Positions 11,473 to 22,861 of a stretch of 64,000 nt of DNA are shown one piece after another (position 1 is the first letter of the stretch; every line of letters starts with the position of its first letter). The notes below the pieces were generated by a model, which was not told the DNA's origin, made no database searches, and saw only the letters and a program-made list of their open reading frames with translations. The stretch spans positions 35,479,668 through 35,543,667 of the forward strand of contig OZ020618.1 in NCBI GenBank assembly GCA_963971575.1, written 5' to 3'. The position numbers and the translations under genes were made by a program. Origin of the DNA: Liopterus haemorrhoidalis (taxonomy: Eukaryota; Arthropoda; Insecta; Coleoptera; Dytiscidae).

Positions 11473-12586
11473 CGAGCGCTACCTTTTAAGTTTTTACAAA
11501 AACTAGGATTTTTTTTTTTTTTGAACAAGAGGCTTTTTTTGGCCTTTAAGATTTATACACTTTTGCATGCGTTCAAACCAATTCTCGAAACAATTTTTCC
11601 ACTCTGAAGTTGGTATCTCAAAAACATGGTTTTCGAAGGCTTCAACACCTTTTTGAGGTGATGAAAATCGCTGTCCACGCATTTTTTGTTTGACATTGGG
11701 GGACAAAAAAAGTAATTACGGGATAAATCAGATGAATACGAACAATGAGACATTAATTCGATGTTTTTCTCCTTCAAATGATCAATTGTTTGATGTGCTG
11801 TGTGGGAGCTTGCATTGTCACGATGAAGAATGAATGATGCGATGTTTTTGGTTGTTTTTTCTGATTTTGTCGATGACTTCTGGCAAACAAATTGTTGTAT
11901 ACCATTCAGCATTAACTGTTCTCCGATAATCTAAAGGAATAATGGCGACATGTCCAGTACAACTGAAAAAACAAACGATCATTTTCTTGGTATCAGTACT
12001 TCATGAATGAATAACTTTTGTGGATTTCGATTCATCTTGGAAGACTCAAACAGTGGATTGTTGCTTAGTTTCCGGTTCATATGAATAAATCAAAGTTTCG
12101 TCACCTGTAACGATGTATACGGATATATGTATACGGATTTTGCAGTGCCTAGGTTGAATTTTTTTAGCAATCCCTTATACCAATCAACACGATCCTTTTT
12201 TTGAGCTTCTGTCAAATTATGCGGAATCCATCGGGAACAGATCTTTTTCACAGCTAAATGTTTATGCAAAATCAAATTTATTGCAGTTTACGATATGCCA
12301 CAGGATGCCTTTATTACTTACCGTGGGTAAGTCACATGCCGATCTTCTTCAATCATTATGCGCACAGCATCGATGTTCTTTTGAATCACAACCGATTTTG
12401 ATCGAGCTTCACGAGATTCGTCATTGACGGACGCATGACCACAACGAAATTCTGCAAACCAATTGTAAACAGTATTTTCTGATAGTGCCTCATCACCAAA
12501 AGTTGAACGAAGCGAATCTCTGCATTGTTGTTGAGTTATTCATGCCATCTAGTGGTCGCTTGTAAAAACATAAAAGGTAACCCTCG
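11473..12586 (-). mobile_element. Mariner element with TA duplication
   Basis: Inverted repeats at 11471-11499 and 12560-12588 read inward as TACGAGCGCTACCTTTT and TACGAGGGTTACCTTTT, continuing to ~29 bp with four mismatches. TA dinucleotides flank the ~1.1-kb element. The transposase relic lies on the minus strand between them. Confidence 0.9.
11503..12545 (-). pseudogene. Mariner transposase, inactivated
   Basis: Minus-strand segments in several frames reconstruct the order of a mariner transposase. The N-terminal part reads NTVYNWFAEFR near 12470. The middle has CSRWIPHNLTEAQK at 12240-12200. The C-terminal part has LHRDNASSHTA at ~11830, then SYSSDLSRNYFF and a tail with NWFERMQKCI. The family uses a DD34D triad. 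The third D, normally in a SPDLAPxD context, is N here (DLSRN), and the first-D region near 12110 (normally GDETW) is scrambled. Several frameshifts and stops separate the parts, so no active protein is possible. Confidence 0.9.
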
Positions 12587-13414
12587 TATCATAAAATATA
12601 TTTCGTTTTATATTTAATATATTACTCGAGAACTGCTTATCCGATTTTCATGCAATTTTTTCGTTCCAGGTAGGTTTTAGGATGTGTTTCATTAAAATCG
12701 ATTCAGTTGTTCTAATGTTATAATGAAATTTGTTCGCGCGAGTAAAAAGAAAGTTCATATTTAATGAATTTTGACATTATCAGCGGCAAGGTTGGTACAC
12801 GATTTATACAATTCAGAGTGGAAAGAATCATAAAAATCTTATCAGTAGTTCTAAAGATATAATGATATTTTTGTGCACGGGTAAATGGCAACATATATTC
12901 AAACTCGGTACACGATTTATACTCTGATAAGAATTGAAAGAATTTTGAAATTTGGTTCAGTATTAACGACAATTTTTTAATCGTAAATCAAAAGTTGTTG
13001 CATAAACAAGTATTCGTATTATTTTGAAAATTTGAGTGCCAATTAGAGTAGGTACGTTTTAAGTTCCAAAAAAATGAAGGTTCATAATAACGAACTGTCC
13101 TCGAGCGAAGCCAGGCGGGGCTAGCTGCCCCAGATAGTTTATAATAAATTAGTTTCTGAAAATATTTTTCCAGATATGTAAAAAACAGCACTTTTTAATT
13201 TGGCCATAAAGGATTAGTTAATAACTACCGCCCTGGATCTGAGATAAATATCGTAAAATTTTTGAAAAACGTTATTTATAGATATTTGTTCCAATCTATC
13301 AAGTAATCAATAATTCGTCGAAAACACGATTCTTGCTCGGGACGGTCCATTGTATTTAACTTATTATTATACAGTGACTATCTCACACGCAATATGAACG
13401 AACGTGTACAGATT

Positions 13415-14090
13415 GACTCAACTGACACCGACCTAAGAAAAACATTCGACAAAAATAATTATAACTTACTTATCAATAAATTGTTTAAACTGGCATATAG
13501 GGCGATTTATTGAGGTGGCTGTTATTTTATCTTACTAATAAGGCTCAAACCGTCAGCATTAATGGATTTGTTTCAGATTTTGTGTCTGAGTTTCGCAAGG
13601 ATCGCATCTGGGGCCTTTGCTCTCCACCCGTCTGGCCTGTTTAGTTTCACCGTATATTGTCAAGATAACAAACTACATCTAAACTGTGACAATGTCATAT
13701 ATCGTATCTAATATAATCTTAAATTAATATTACATCAATAATATATCACTAACTAGACTTTCTCAAATCAAAGATTTAGGTGTAATTTATTATAAGTATT
13801 TTTACACGAAATTACTGCAAATGCTTGGATTTATTATCCGCACAACTAAAGACTTTCGATATGTGTAACCCATCAAGACCTTATTTTAAGACTATGTTTC
13901 TAGCATTCTCAATTATTACTCCATCATATGGAATCCAATGTCTGATAAATATATTAGTGAGCTAGAAAAAAGTACAGATTAAAGCCGTGATATACATTCT
14001 ATTAACAGTTCAGCTCTACTTGTCACCGAGGAATCGTCGCACGTTGTCAGATAATGTTACTTTGTATAAAATTTGTAATAGTATTATAGA
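13415..14090 (+). pseudogene. Jockey/CR1-type RT fragment
   Basis: Piecewise plus-strand translation gives an RT core and thumb in the right order: TDLRKTFDKN near 13430, LLINKLFKL, a QGSHLGPLL-like stretch near 13600, NKLHLNCDNVIY at ~13665, DLGVIYYK, LLQMLGFIIRTTKDF at ~13820 and NYYSIIWNPMSDK at ~13915. These resemble the LINE-1 RT segment by segment but are highly decayed. The FADD region has been lost between 13630 and 13665. Confidence 0.8.
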
Positions 14091-14345
14091 CTAATTGCAG
14101 ATTTGTTAATGTTGTTCAGTTTTTTTTTTGTAACCATCCTCGTTTTACTGCAAGAGTTGTATTCACAAATTATGTTCCGATGTCTATAGCTTTTAGTTTT
14201 GCTGTAATTATATGCATATATTTTTCTTACCTTTTTCTGAAATCTTCTGTTGTTATTTCATTTTCATTTAATATTCATTCAGATTATTCTTTGAGACTTT
14301 TTGATTATATAAACTTTTTCTCTAACTAATATGTGAATATTGAAG

Positions 14346-14479
14346 ACCGGTTTCTGAAATCTTAGTTAACTATAACCAAATAGTTAGAAAATGGTTGCTA
14401 TGGTTACTTATGAGACTGTTATATTGTAACCGAGTTTAATCAAAATATTAAACTCGGCTAAGTTTTCAGAAACTGGCCC
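14346..14479. repeat. Short foldback MITE
   Basis: AGACCGGTTTCTGAAATCTTAG on the left pairs with AGGGCCAGTTTCTGAAAAC read inward from the right. The middle is AT-rich and non-coding. TGA/TTA flanks are compatible with a decayed 3-bp Harbinger-type duplication, which is only a guess. Confidence 0.45.
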
Positions 14480-14745
14480 TTACTGTGTTCAATGTTAATA
14501 ACATTGTGAAATAAATACAAAAATATTTGATCAGTGTGTGTTGTATGGTAACTATATTGTATGATGCAGAAAACTGGACACCCAGCAAACTCAACATAGA
14601 GGTGCTGTGATCACATAAAGGAAAATGGAGAGGGCAGTTCACAAAACGGGACGAACGCAGAAATGTAAGAGTACGAAATTAACAAAGTGGCAGAGACTCC
14701 GTTCCAGTTGCTTCACTAAAATGAACTTTTATTATAGATCTATAA

Positions 14746-15139
14746 CAATGGCGCACCCAGGAGAGGGGCCCGGGGGCCCGCCTCCCCCCCAAAAAAGGAA
14801 GGAAATAAAAATAAAACCACACAAACACACTAGAAAAATTATTAAATAGAGATGAGGATCTTTTTTTTTAGGTCGTCACTTGTATTTTAGAAATGAGGAA
14901 CTTTTTTTTAGGTCATCACTTTGTATTTCCGAAGCGAGGACCTTTTTTTTAGGTAGTCACTTGTCTTTTAGAAGTGGGGACCTTTTTGTTTTAGGTCATC
15001 ACTTTGTTTTTCCGAAGCGAGGACCTTTTTTTTATTAGATCATCACTTGAAATTTAGAAGTGTGAACCTTATTCATAATAATAAATAATTTTATCTTCCG
15101 CCCCCCCCCCCCCAACAAAAATTCCTGGGTGCACCACTG
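14746..15139. mobile_element. hAT MITE with 8-bp duplication
   Basis: ATCTATAA occurs at 14738-14745 and again at 15140-15147. Inside, the termini read CAATGGCGCACCC and, inward from the right, CAGTGGTGCACCC, the CAGTGG-type terminus of hAT transposons. There is no transposase. The interior is an ~60-bp minisatellite between C-rich tracts. Confidence 0.88.
14853..15070. repeat. Minisatellite with alternating ~60-bp units
   Basis: Units contain a T-run, AGGT(C)(G/A)TCACTT and either (G/T)TTTTAGAA(A/G)TG or CCGAAGCGAGGACC. The two versions alternate, giving a ~120-bp dimeric period over roughly four units. One related unit sits in a different hAT MITE at 51017-51233. Confidence 0.85.
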
Positions 15140-15924
15140 ATCTATAACACAAATGTATTGCATGGTCATACAGATGAATCGATGAAATATTATTTCTCTG
15201 TTTATCATAAACATATGTTTGTATTATAAACTGAATAATAAGACTGCTTTGTAATTGATTCTGCAGGAAGATGTCGCCGGTTTAATATCTCCTTAACCAA
15301 GGACCTGAAGCTGAACCCGAACTCGAACCGAAAACCCGAAAAAAACTATATTTTTCGTGAACCTGAACCTGAACCGAATCATTATATTTAAAAGTCAGTG
15401 AACCAAAACCTGAACCCGAACCTTTTATGATTAACCGGTATCCATGTATTTTTAACAGGTTAAGGAAATTATCGTTTACTTATTATTTATTATGGTAATT
15501 AATGTATACTTTACATTTTAAAATTATTATTTCATACTAGCTGAAAACCCGTGCTTCGCTACGGTATATTGATGGTCTCATTGACATAAAATCCGCAGTT
15601 TGTTTTTAAACTTGTGTATGGGTAACCTTTGTAACAAAAAATCTAGTCGATATCTCATCTGTCCTAAGAGATTTTGAGGAATCCGTGAAAAAACATTTTA
15701 TTCCTTTTCACCAGATAGGGGTCGAACTTGAAAAAATCCTTTCTTAGTGGGTTCTTACGTCATACTGAAAAATGTACTCTCCGAATTTTTTATTTCTAAC
15801 AAAATAATACTAATTTACCCTTTAGGAGTGAAAGAAAACTGTCAAAACACATATATGCCAAAATGGAATCTTCGACAACCGCTGGAAATACAAAGGGTTC
15901 TATAATTCACCCCAAATGTAGATT

Positions 15925-18900
15925 CACCCCTTTAGGAGTTAATTAAGGTAAAATCCTGAAATTTATTTTTCAGCATTTGTATGGGTAATCTTTATAAGCA
16001 AAAACCATGTCTATATCTTATTGATCCTAGAAGATATTAAGGCGTCCTTGAAATCTCAATTCCCTCTTTTCACCCTTAAGGGCTGATATTTGTTAAAGTG
16101 AAAAACTCTTAAAACCATTTCGAGAAATTTTAAAAAGACACCTATGTGCCTCAAAGAAACGTTATAACTCAACAAACAGAGGAAATTCGAAGCGATGTAT
16201 AATCTACCCCGTTTGTAGAATCACCCCCTTTAAGGGTTGATTAGGACGAAATCCTGAAATAAGTTTTTCGGCATTTGTATGGATAATTTTTGTAAGCAAA
16301 CACCAAGTCGATATCTTATTGGTCCTAAAAGAATGAAGGAATTACTGAAATCACATTTCACCCCTTTTCACCCTTAAGAGGTAAAATTAAAAAAAAATGT
16401 CAAAATCATTTCGAGATATTAAAAACAACACCTATGTGCCAAAAAGTAATGTTGCAACTACACGAACACAGGAAATACGACGGGATCTATAATTCATCCC
16501 GATTGTAGGTTCACTTCTTTAGGGGTTGATTAGGACAAAATCCTGAAATAAGTTTTTCGGTATTTATATGGCTAATTTTCGTAAGCAATAAGCAAGTCGA
16601 TATCTTATTGGTCCTAAGAGATATTAAGGAATCCTTGAAATCACAATTCATCCCTTTTCACCCTTTAGGGGGTAATTTTAAAAAAATTTCAAAACTATTT
16701 CGAGATATTTTAAAAAGGTACCTATGTGCCAAAAAGTAATGTTGCAACTAAACGAACACAGGAAATACGGCGGGATGTATAATTCACTCCAATTGTAGGT
16801 CCACCCCTTAAGGGGTTGATTAGGACAAAATCAAAAAATAGTTTTTTCGGAATTTGCAAGGATAGTTTTTGCAAGCAAAAACCAAGTCGATATCTTATTA
16901 GTGTTAAAAAATATTAAACAATCCTTGAAATCACATTTCACCCCTTTTCACCCTTTAGGGGTTAAATTTAAAAAAGTTTTCAAAATCATTTCGAGATATT
17001 TTAAAAAGACGCCTATGTGCCAAAAAAGAAACCTTATATCTCAATAAACACAGGGAATACGACGGGATGTATAATTCACCCCGCTTGTAGATCCACCCCT
17101 TTAGGGGTTGATTAGGACAAATTCCTGAAATAAGTTTTTCGGTAATTGTATGGATAATCTTTGCAAGCAAACAGTAACTCCATATCTTATTGGTCCTAAG
17201 AGATATTAACGAATCCTTGAAATCACAATTCACCCCTTTTCAACTCTTAGGGGGGAAATTTTAAAAAACTGTCAAACCCATTTCGAGATATTTTAAAAAG
17301 ACACCTATGTGCCAAAAAGTAATGCTGCAACTAATGAACACAGGAAATACGACGGGATGTATAATTCACCCCGATTGTAGATCCACCCCTTTAGGGGTTG
17401 ATTAGGACAAAAACCTGAAATATGTTTTTCGGTATTTGTATGGGTAATCTTTGTAAGCAAAAAGCAAGTCGATATCTTATTGGTTCTAAGAGATATTAAA
17501 GAATACTTGAAATCATAATTCACCCCTTTTCACCCTATAGGGGTGAAATTTTAAAAAACTACCAAAACCTTTTAGAGATATTTTAAAAAGACTCCTATGT
17601 GCTAATAAGTAATATTGCAACTAAACGAACACAGGAAATACGACGGAATGTATAACTCACCCCGATTGTAGATATCCCTTTCGGGGTCCGGGAATACGAC
17701 GGGATGTATAATTCACCCCGCTTGTAGATCCACCCCTTTAGGGGTTGATTAGGACAAATTCCTGAAATAAGTTTGTCGGTAATTGTATGGATAATCTTTG
17801 CAAGCAAACAATAAGTCAATATCTTATTGGTCCTAAGAGATATTAAGGAATCCTTGAAATCACAATTCAACCCTTTTCAACCCTTAGGGGTGAAATTTTA
17901 AAAAACTGACAAACCTATTTCGAGATATTTTAAAAAGACACCTATGTGCCAAAAAGTAAACTAATTTGCTGCAACTAATGAACACAGGAAATAAGACGGG
18001 ATGTATAATTCACCCCGATTGTAGATCCACCCCTTTAGGGGTTGATTAGGACAAAAACCTGAAATATGTTTTTCGGTATTTGTATGGGTAATCTTTGTAA
18101 GCAAAAAGCAAGTCGATATCTTACTGGTTCTAAGAGATATTAAGGAATACTTGAAATCATAATTCACCCCTTTTCACCCAATAGGGGTGAAATTTTAAAA
18201 AACCACCAAAATTTTTTCGAGATATTTTAAAAAGACTCCTATGTGCTAATAAGTAATATTGCAACTAAACGAACACAGGAAATACGACGGAATGTATAAC
18301 TCACCCCGATTGTAGATATCCCTTTCGGGGTCCGGGAATACGACGGGATGTATAATTCACCCCGCTTGTAGATCCACCCCTTTAGGGGTTGATTAGGACA
18401 AATTCCTGAAATAAGTTTGTCGGTAATTGTATGGATAATCTTTGCAAGCAAACAATAAGTCAATATCTTATTGGTCCTAAGAGATATTAAGGAATCCTTG
18501 AAATCACAATTCAACCCTTTTCAACCCTTAGGGGTGAAATTTTAAAAAACTGACAAACCTATTTCGAGATATTTTAAAAAGACACCTATGTGCCAAAAAG
18601 TAAACTAATTTGCTGCAACTAATGAACACAGGAAATAAGACGGGATGTATAATTCACCCCGATTGTAGATCCACCCCTTTAGGGGTTGATTAGGACAAAA
18701 ACCTGAAATATGTTTTTCGGTATTTGTATGGGTAATCTTTGTAAGCAAAAAGCAAGTCGATATCTTACTGGTTCTAAGAGATATTAAGGAATACTTGAAA
18801 TCATAATTCACCCCTTTTCACCCAATAGGGGTGAAATTTTAAAAAACCACCAAAATTTTTTCGAGATATTTTAAAAAGACTCCTATGTGCTAAAATGTAA

Positions 18901-19440
18901 TGTTGCAACTAAACGAACACAGGAAATATGACGGAATGTACAACTCACCCCGATTGTAGATCCACCCCTTTAGGGGTTGATTAGGACAAAATCCTGAAAT
19001 TGGTGATTCGGTATTTGTATGGGTAATCTTTTTAAGCAAAAAGCAAGTCTATATCTTATTGGTCCTAAGATATATTAAAGAATCCTTAACATGACAATTC
19101 ACCCCTTTTCGCCCTTTAGGGGTGAAATTTCAAAAAACTGTCAATACCATTTCGAGATATTTTAAAAAGACACCTATGTGCCAAAAAGTAATCTTGCAAC
19201 TAAACAAACACAGGAAATACAACGGGATGTATAATCCACCCCGATTGTAGGTTCACCCCTTTAGGGGTTGATTAGGGCAAAATCCCGAAATTGGTTTTTC
19301 GGAATTTGTATGGGTAATACTTGTAAGCAAAAACTAAGTCGATATCCCATCGGCCCTAAGAGATATTACGGAATTCGTGAAATCACATTTCACCCCTTTT
19401 CATCCCTTAGGAGTGGAATTTCGAAAAATCCCTTCTTAGT
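15925..19440. repeat. ~290-bp satellite array, about 12 monomers
   Basis: GGTTGATTAGG and CGAGATATTTTAAAAAG recur at ~290-296-bp steps from about 15.93 to 19.27 kb, and each monomer contains CACCCCTTTTCACCC and a nearby AGGGGT complement. Two monomers are ~350 bp because of an extra TATCCCTTTCGGGGTCC segment. Short apparent ORFs in every monomer are artefacts of the shared sequence. The edges carry a diverged unit with TTTCTTAGTGGG and TTACGTCAT at both ends (15745 and 19432), probably the ancestral Helitron body. Confidence 0.95.
17574..18892. repeat. Identical 644-bp tandem duplication (higher-order unit)
   Basis: I compared 17595-18238 with 18239-18882 line by line and found no difference. 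The unit is two monomers, one long (~350 bp) and one short (~295 bp). The same dimer order without perfect identity begins before 17574. The lack of any mismatch indicates a very recent unequal exchange or an assembly duplication. Confidence 0.93.
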
Positions 19441-19516
19441 GGGTGCTTACGTCATGAAGGGAATATACTCTCCGAATTTCAAGTTTCTAGGCCCAGGGGT
19501 TCGGGCTGGGCGGTGA

Positions 19517-19572
19517 TGAGTGAGTGAGTCAGTCAGTCAGTCAGTCAGTCAGTCAGTCAGTCAGTCAGTCAG
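19517..19572. repeat. (AGTC)n/(AGTG)n microsatellite near the Helitron 5' end
   Basis: A run of AGTG then AGTC tetranucleotides sits ~25 bp inside the minus-strand 5' terminus. Such runs are common near this Helitron terminus. Confidence 0.95.
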
Positions 19573-19602
19573 GACACTGCCTTTTATATAAATAGATAAG
19601 CA

Positions 19603-19941
19603 TAAGCTGTTTACTTTTGTAAGAACAAACTAAGATGAAATTATATTTTCAACAGTTTGCACCTTTGAAACTGTATGCCATATTGGTATTACAGAAAAAT
19701 AATTTGAAAAGTCAGATTATAAATATGTTATTTAAAAAAAATATCATTTGTCCTATTTTATTTTGAATAGTGACATCTAAAATATTTTGTAAATATAATA
19801 CTAACCTAAAATAATCCAAACATAATCCAAAACTGTAAAGCCTTTTTTACAATATAACCAAGTTTCTAAAAGACAGTAATACACTATAAAAATCACCAAA
19901 ATAACCAGATCTAGTTCGTCCTTACAAAAGTGAACAGCTTA
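19603..19941. mobile_element. MITE with ~34-bp TIR and probable TA duplication
   Basis: TAAGCTGTTTACTTTTGTAAG on the left is mirrored by TAAGCTGTTCACTTTTGTAAG read inward from the right, with homology continuing through AACAAACTA/GACGAACTA. TA at both edges fits a Tc1/mariner-type duplication. It lies just outside the Helitron and inside the surrounding hAT-type element. Confidence 0.8.
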
Positions 19942-20198
19942 TACAGAGCGATCATCAAATCTTGATCGTTATGCAATAGTTGACAGAAACATTTAGTTAT
20001 TAAACTTATTTCCCAGGACATGTACACATAGGCGTACATTCTATTTTTACTACCTTATACGAATTGATTATTAAATGAACACCTTATTTCTCTACACGCC
20101 AATGAGTTGTGACAGATATAAAGTTAGCAACACATATGTTCGTTATTCCTCGGGTGAATTCGGGCAAACGAAGTAATCTGATTGGTTCTATGATAACT

Positions 20199-20438
20199 AA
20201 GAACAAACTAAGAGGAAATTTAGTTTTCAATTGTTTGCACCTTTGAAATTGTATGTCACGTTGGTATTAAAAAAAATATAAAAAATATCACTTTCTTAAT
20301 AATTATCAGAACCAATACATCTAAAGTCGGTTTTACAGCGTAAGGAATATTTTTAATTGACATTTAAAGTCCATATTACACTATAAAAGTAACCAAAATA
20401 ACTAGATCTGGTTTGTCCTTACAAAAGTGAACAGCTTA
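20199..20438. mobile_element. Partial second copy of the 19.6-kb MITE
   Basis: AAGAACAAACTAAGAGGAAAT onward and the right TIR CTTACAAAAGTGAACAGC match the first copy in the same orientation. The outer ~14 bp of the left TIR are lost. Confidence 0.75.
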
Positions 20439-20913
20439 TAGTACATTTTGTTTTGAGATACGTTACAAAATCTGGTGACTTTGGTGATTGTTGTGTTGTA
20501 AATGGTCTTTAGAAAGAATGTCAAACATGTAAATATGGCTTTGATTTTTCTTAATTTATATTCATTCAAAAATTACAAATGAAAGATTTTTATTAATGTC
20601 AATTAACTGTCAAATATTTTGAAAGGTGTCATCAGTCAAAATCTCGACATTTTCGCGATTACAATACTTGTTCCTAATATATTAAGGTCGGGCAAGTAAA
20701 AAATGAAGTTTCCCTCTTAGTTATGTATTAAAAAGTTGAAATAGAGTATACTTATAATTTTATTTAAAATTTTCATTGAAACCGAACCTGAACCCGAAAA
20801 AATTTAGGTTCTTGAACCTAAAAACAATTCTGTTATTGAACCTGAACCGGAAACCGAACCGAAATCCGAACCTGAACCTAAATAATTTCAGCTTCAGGTT
20901 ATTGCCCTTAACC

Positions 20914-22180
20914 TAGCTCAACTTGAAATTCTTAATTTCATTTCACTTATCATGCCATTCAGCAAAGACCAGTTGGTTCAGATGAGCTTTAGCATCATCT
21001 GAAAATACGAAACTTATATCAACAATAGGTCGAGATGCTTCGAATTTTGCATATTTAACCAGTGATCTAAATTTCATTGTTGTGCATAGATTAACTTTGT
21101 TTATTAGTTTTAGTGTAAACATAACTGTTATAAGACATTATTCTATATTTACTTTAAAACTAATAACCACACTGGGTAGTAGGTAACGTAGGAAATCTTG
21201 TAGTAAAGAATAATAAATATGGTTTAACATATTAATAACAAAGCTGAAGATACTAAAAGTAAATAACGTGAATATGCGCGACATACCTGCATAAAATTTG
21301 AATATACTGCATACTGCATTATTCAACAAATTGTATTAAATTGCACATTAATTAAATATACGGAAAATCTTGCAGCTCTGTAAGTGTAAACATTTAGTAT
21401 AAACACGAAGCTCGCTTTGCCAATTATAGTATCCTTTATGGATTAATGGTATGGTAAGTGCATTTAAAACAAACTCCATTGTCCCACCGAGTTCCGAGCA
21501 TTAAGGTACTAAATAAACAATACATAAATAATTATTGTGAAATTCGTATCAGCAACAATGGCATTCATGCACGGATTATAGTGACACGAATGCAACGCAA
21601 AGGCATTTGACTGTAATAACGTGTATAATTTACGCTATGCCAGAGGTGTACACAGGACAGATTTAGACGTAGGTTTGTTGAACCTAACTGAACCTAATTG
21701 AGCCATCGCAAAACAATCTCTTTGTGCTTATAATTTAGTGTCCACTTAGTGCTATTTAGGTGCAGTATATTTTAAATTTCACTCACATAAGCCCTACATC
21801 TTGATCTGTTTAAAGTCAGATGGTATATAGTGTATATGTGACAGCTAAAAAGATGGTGGAATAAAATAATGGAACCGCTTTGGTCAGAAAACTGGCAGAC
21901 GGGAAAAACATGGCGATGACTTTTACCTTAGAGAACTGGAGTGAATTCAAATTTTAATTGTAAATAAAAATTAATATTCAATGTAAATGTTAAATATGTA
22001 TGTAGGTACAATGTCTACGTAATGTGTGCAACAAATTATTAACAAATAAACAAATGTGAACCCAAGTTCACTTAACTAGGTTTTAGTCACAAGATTATTA
22101 TTACTAATTTAGTGACAATTTAATGATTATTGATGCCATATATTAAAATAATATATTTAGTACCGTAAAGTTATTAAAAA
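20914..22180. other. No recognisable gene
   Basis: AT-rich unique-looking sequence. Around 21780-21810, CACTCACATAAGCCCTACATC resembles CACTCACACAAGTCCTCCATC at 31840, so a small dispersed repeat may be present. Nothing is called. Confidence 0.4.
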
Positions 22181-22583
22181 GCTGAAGTACCCATACTTCG
22201 TACGGTTTTTGTAATGCACATTTTGCTGTAACGTAAATGATAAGTAAGATATTTCAATTTTAAGTGGAACACAAAATAATAGTTTCCTTCTTGTAAATTA
22301 CTCTTTTGTATATATTTTGATGTTAAGTAAATAATAAGTCAGATACTTCGTTTTTAGGTAACTCTACTCATAGCTCGCCAAAATATGTATCTTATTAAAT
22401 TCTGAATTAAACAGAAAAGAATCGTTTCATTTCTCATATTCATTTTTGCTGTTAACTAAATGATTAATGAGATATTTCATCCTTATAAGTAACAATCCCC
22501 CTAAAAATTAACCCTTAAATAATATTCTTTAATATTTTTCTTTTTCCCTTTATTAAACTTACAATTTTATTAATATAGATAGA
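22181..22583 (-). mobile_element. Degenerate short Helitron
   Basis: The plus strand starts GCTGAAGTACCCATACTTCG, the inverted form of the 3' hairpin seen at 15.5 kb (CCGTAC-GAA-GTATGG, six pairs with one wobble), though the terminal CTAG has changed. The far end (TAATATAGATAGAT) gives TCTATCTATATTAATA on the minus strand, the expected 5' start. Between them TGTTAAGTAAATGATAAG-like units recur at 22230, 22320 and 22450, a short degenerate tandem array. Confidence 0.58.
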
Positions 22584-22861
22584 TTCCTGTTGTGCAGCCA
22601 GGTATACGTAACTGGGCCGTAGTCACAAATCGATTTTATAGTATGAATTTAGTGGTTTTTATATATTTGCACGCCAGTCATTTCTTAAATTTAGATTGTT
22701 TAGATTTTTATTTAGATAGAAAGCGTGTTCGGTGTTTGTTGTTGGGCCCCTTTGTCAAAATAGTCAATCATTAACCATCGCACACTAGGGATCTGTCCCC
22801 TTGCAAACCAAACTAACATTTTGCTAAAACTTGGACACTAGACACTAGAAAACATTATTGC

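Larger units (their letters stand above)
11071..13124 (+). mobile_element. Degenerate Helitron, split by a mariner
   Basis: The proposed 5' end is TCACAATATATAAACGG followed by repeated CTGT and CTCGAGAACAGCTGATC, the arrangement seen at 5' ends of many insect Helitrons. The proposed 3' end is CTCGAGCGAAGCCAGGCGG then CTAG at 13121-13124, like the GAA-loop hairpin plus CTAG of the other Helitrons here. Inside, a motif with CAGCGGCAA(A/G)GTTGGTACAC recurs on both sides of the mariner (11360 and 12785), showing the flanks belong together. The flanking bases are not the ideal A and T, so the ends are tentative. Confidence 0.45.
15537..19596 (-). mobile_element. Non-autonomous Helitron filled with satellite repeats
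   Basis: On the minus strand the 5' end is TCTATTTATATAAAAGG at 19596, preceded by A. The 3' end is CTAG at 15537-15540, followed by T, so the insertion falls between A and T as Helitrons require. Just inside the 3' end is the hairpin CCGTAGCGAAGCACGG (stem CCGT/ACGG plus GC/GC around a GAA loop). No Rep or helicase coding remains, and almost all of the ~4.06 kb is a ~290-bp tandem array. The termini match an insect Helitron type well known for TCTATATATATAAAA starts. Confidence 0.86.
15299..20905. mobile_element. hAT-type element enclosing a Helitron
   Basis: CCTTAACC is present at 15291-15298 and 20906-20913, an 8-bp duplication. Inside, AAGGACCTGAAGCTGAA on the left mirrors GCAATAACCTGAAGCTGAA read inward from the right. 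Both subterminal zones (15299-15440 and 20780-20890) are packed with GAACCTGAACC and GAACCCGAA variants, probably transposase-binding repeats. No transposase frame was found. The 5.6-kb span is ~1.5 kb once the Helitron at 15537-19596 is removed. Confidence 0.62.

Noticed and set aside
16955..18811. Series of near-identical 68-92-codon minus frames (MNCDFKDSLIS / MNYDFKYSLIS)
   Set aside because: They are translations of the ~290-bp satellite inside the Helitron, repeat with its period, have no motif, and are not a gene family.
15925..19440. Regularly spaced repeats that could suggest a CRISPR-like array
   Set aside because: Monomers are ~290 bp and contiguous with no unique spacers, in a eukaryotic Helitron; this is a satellite array.
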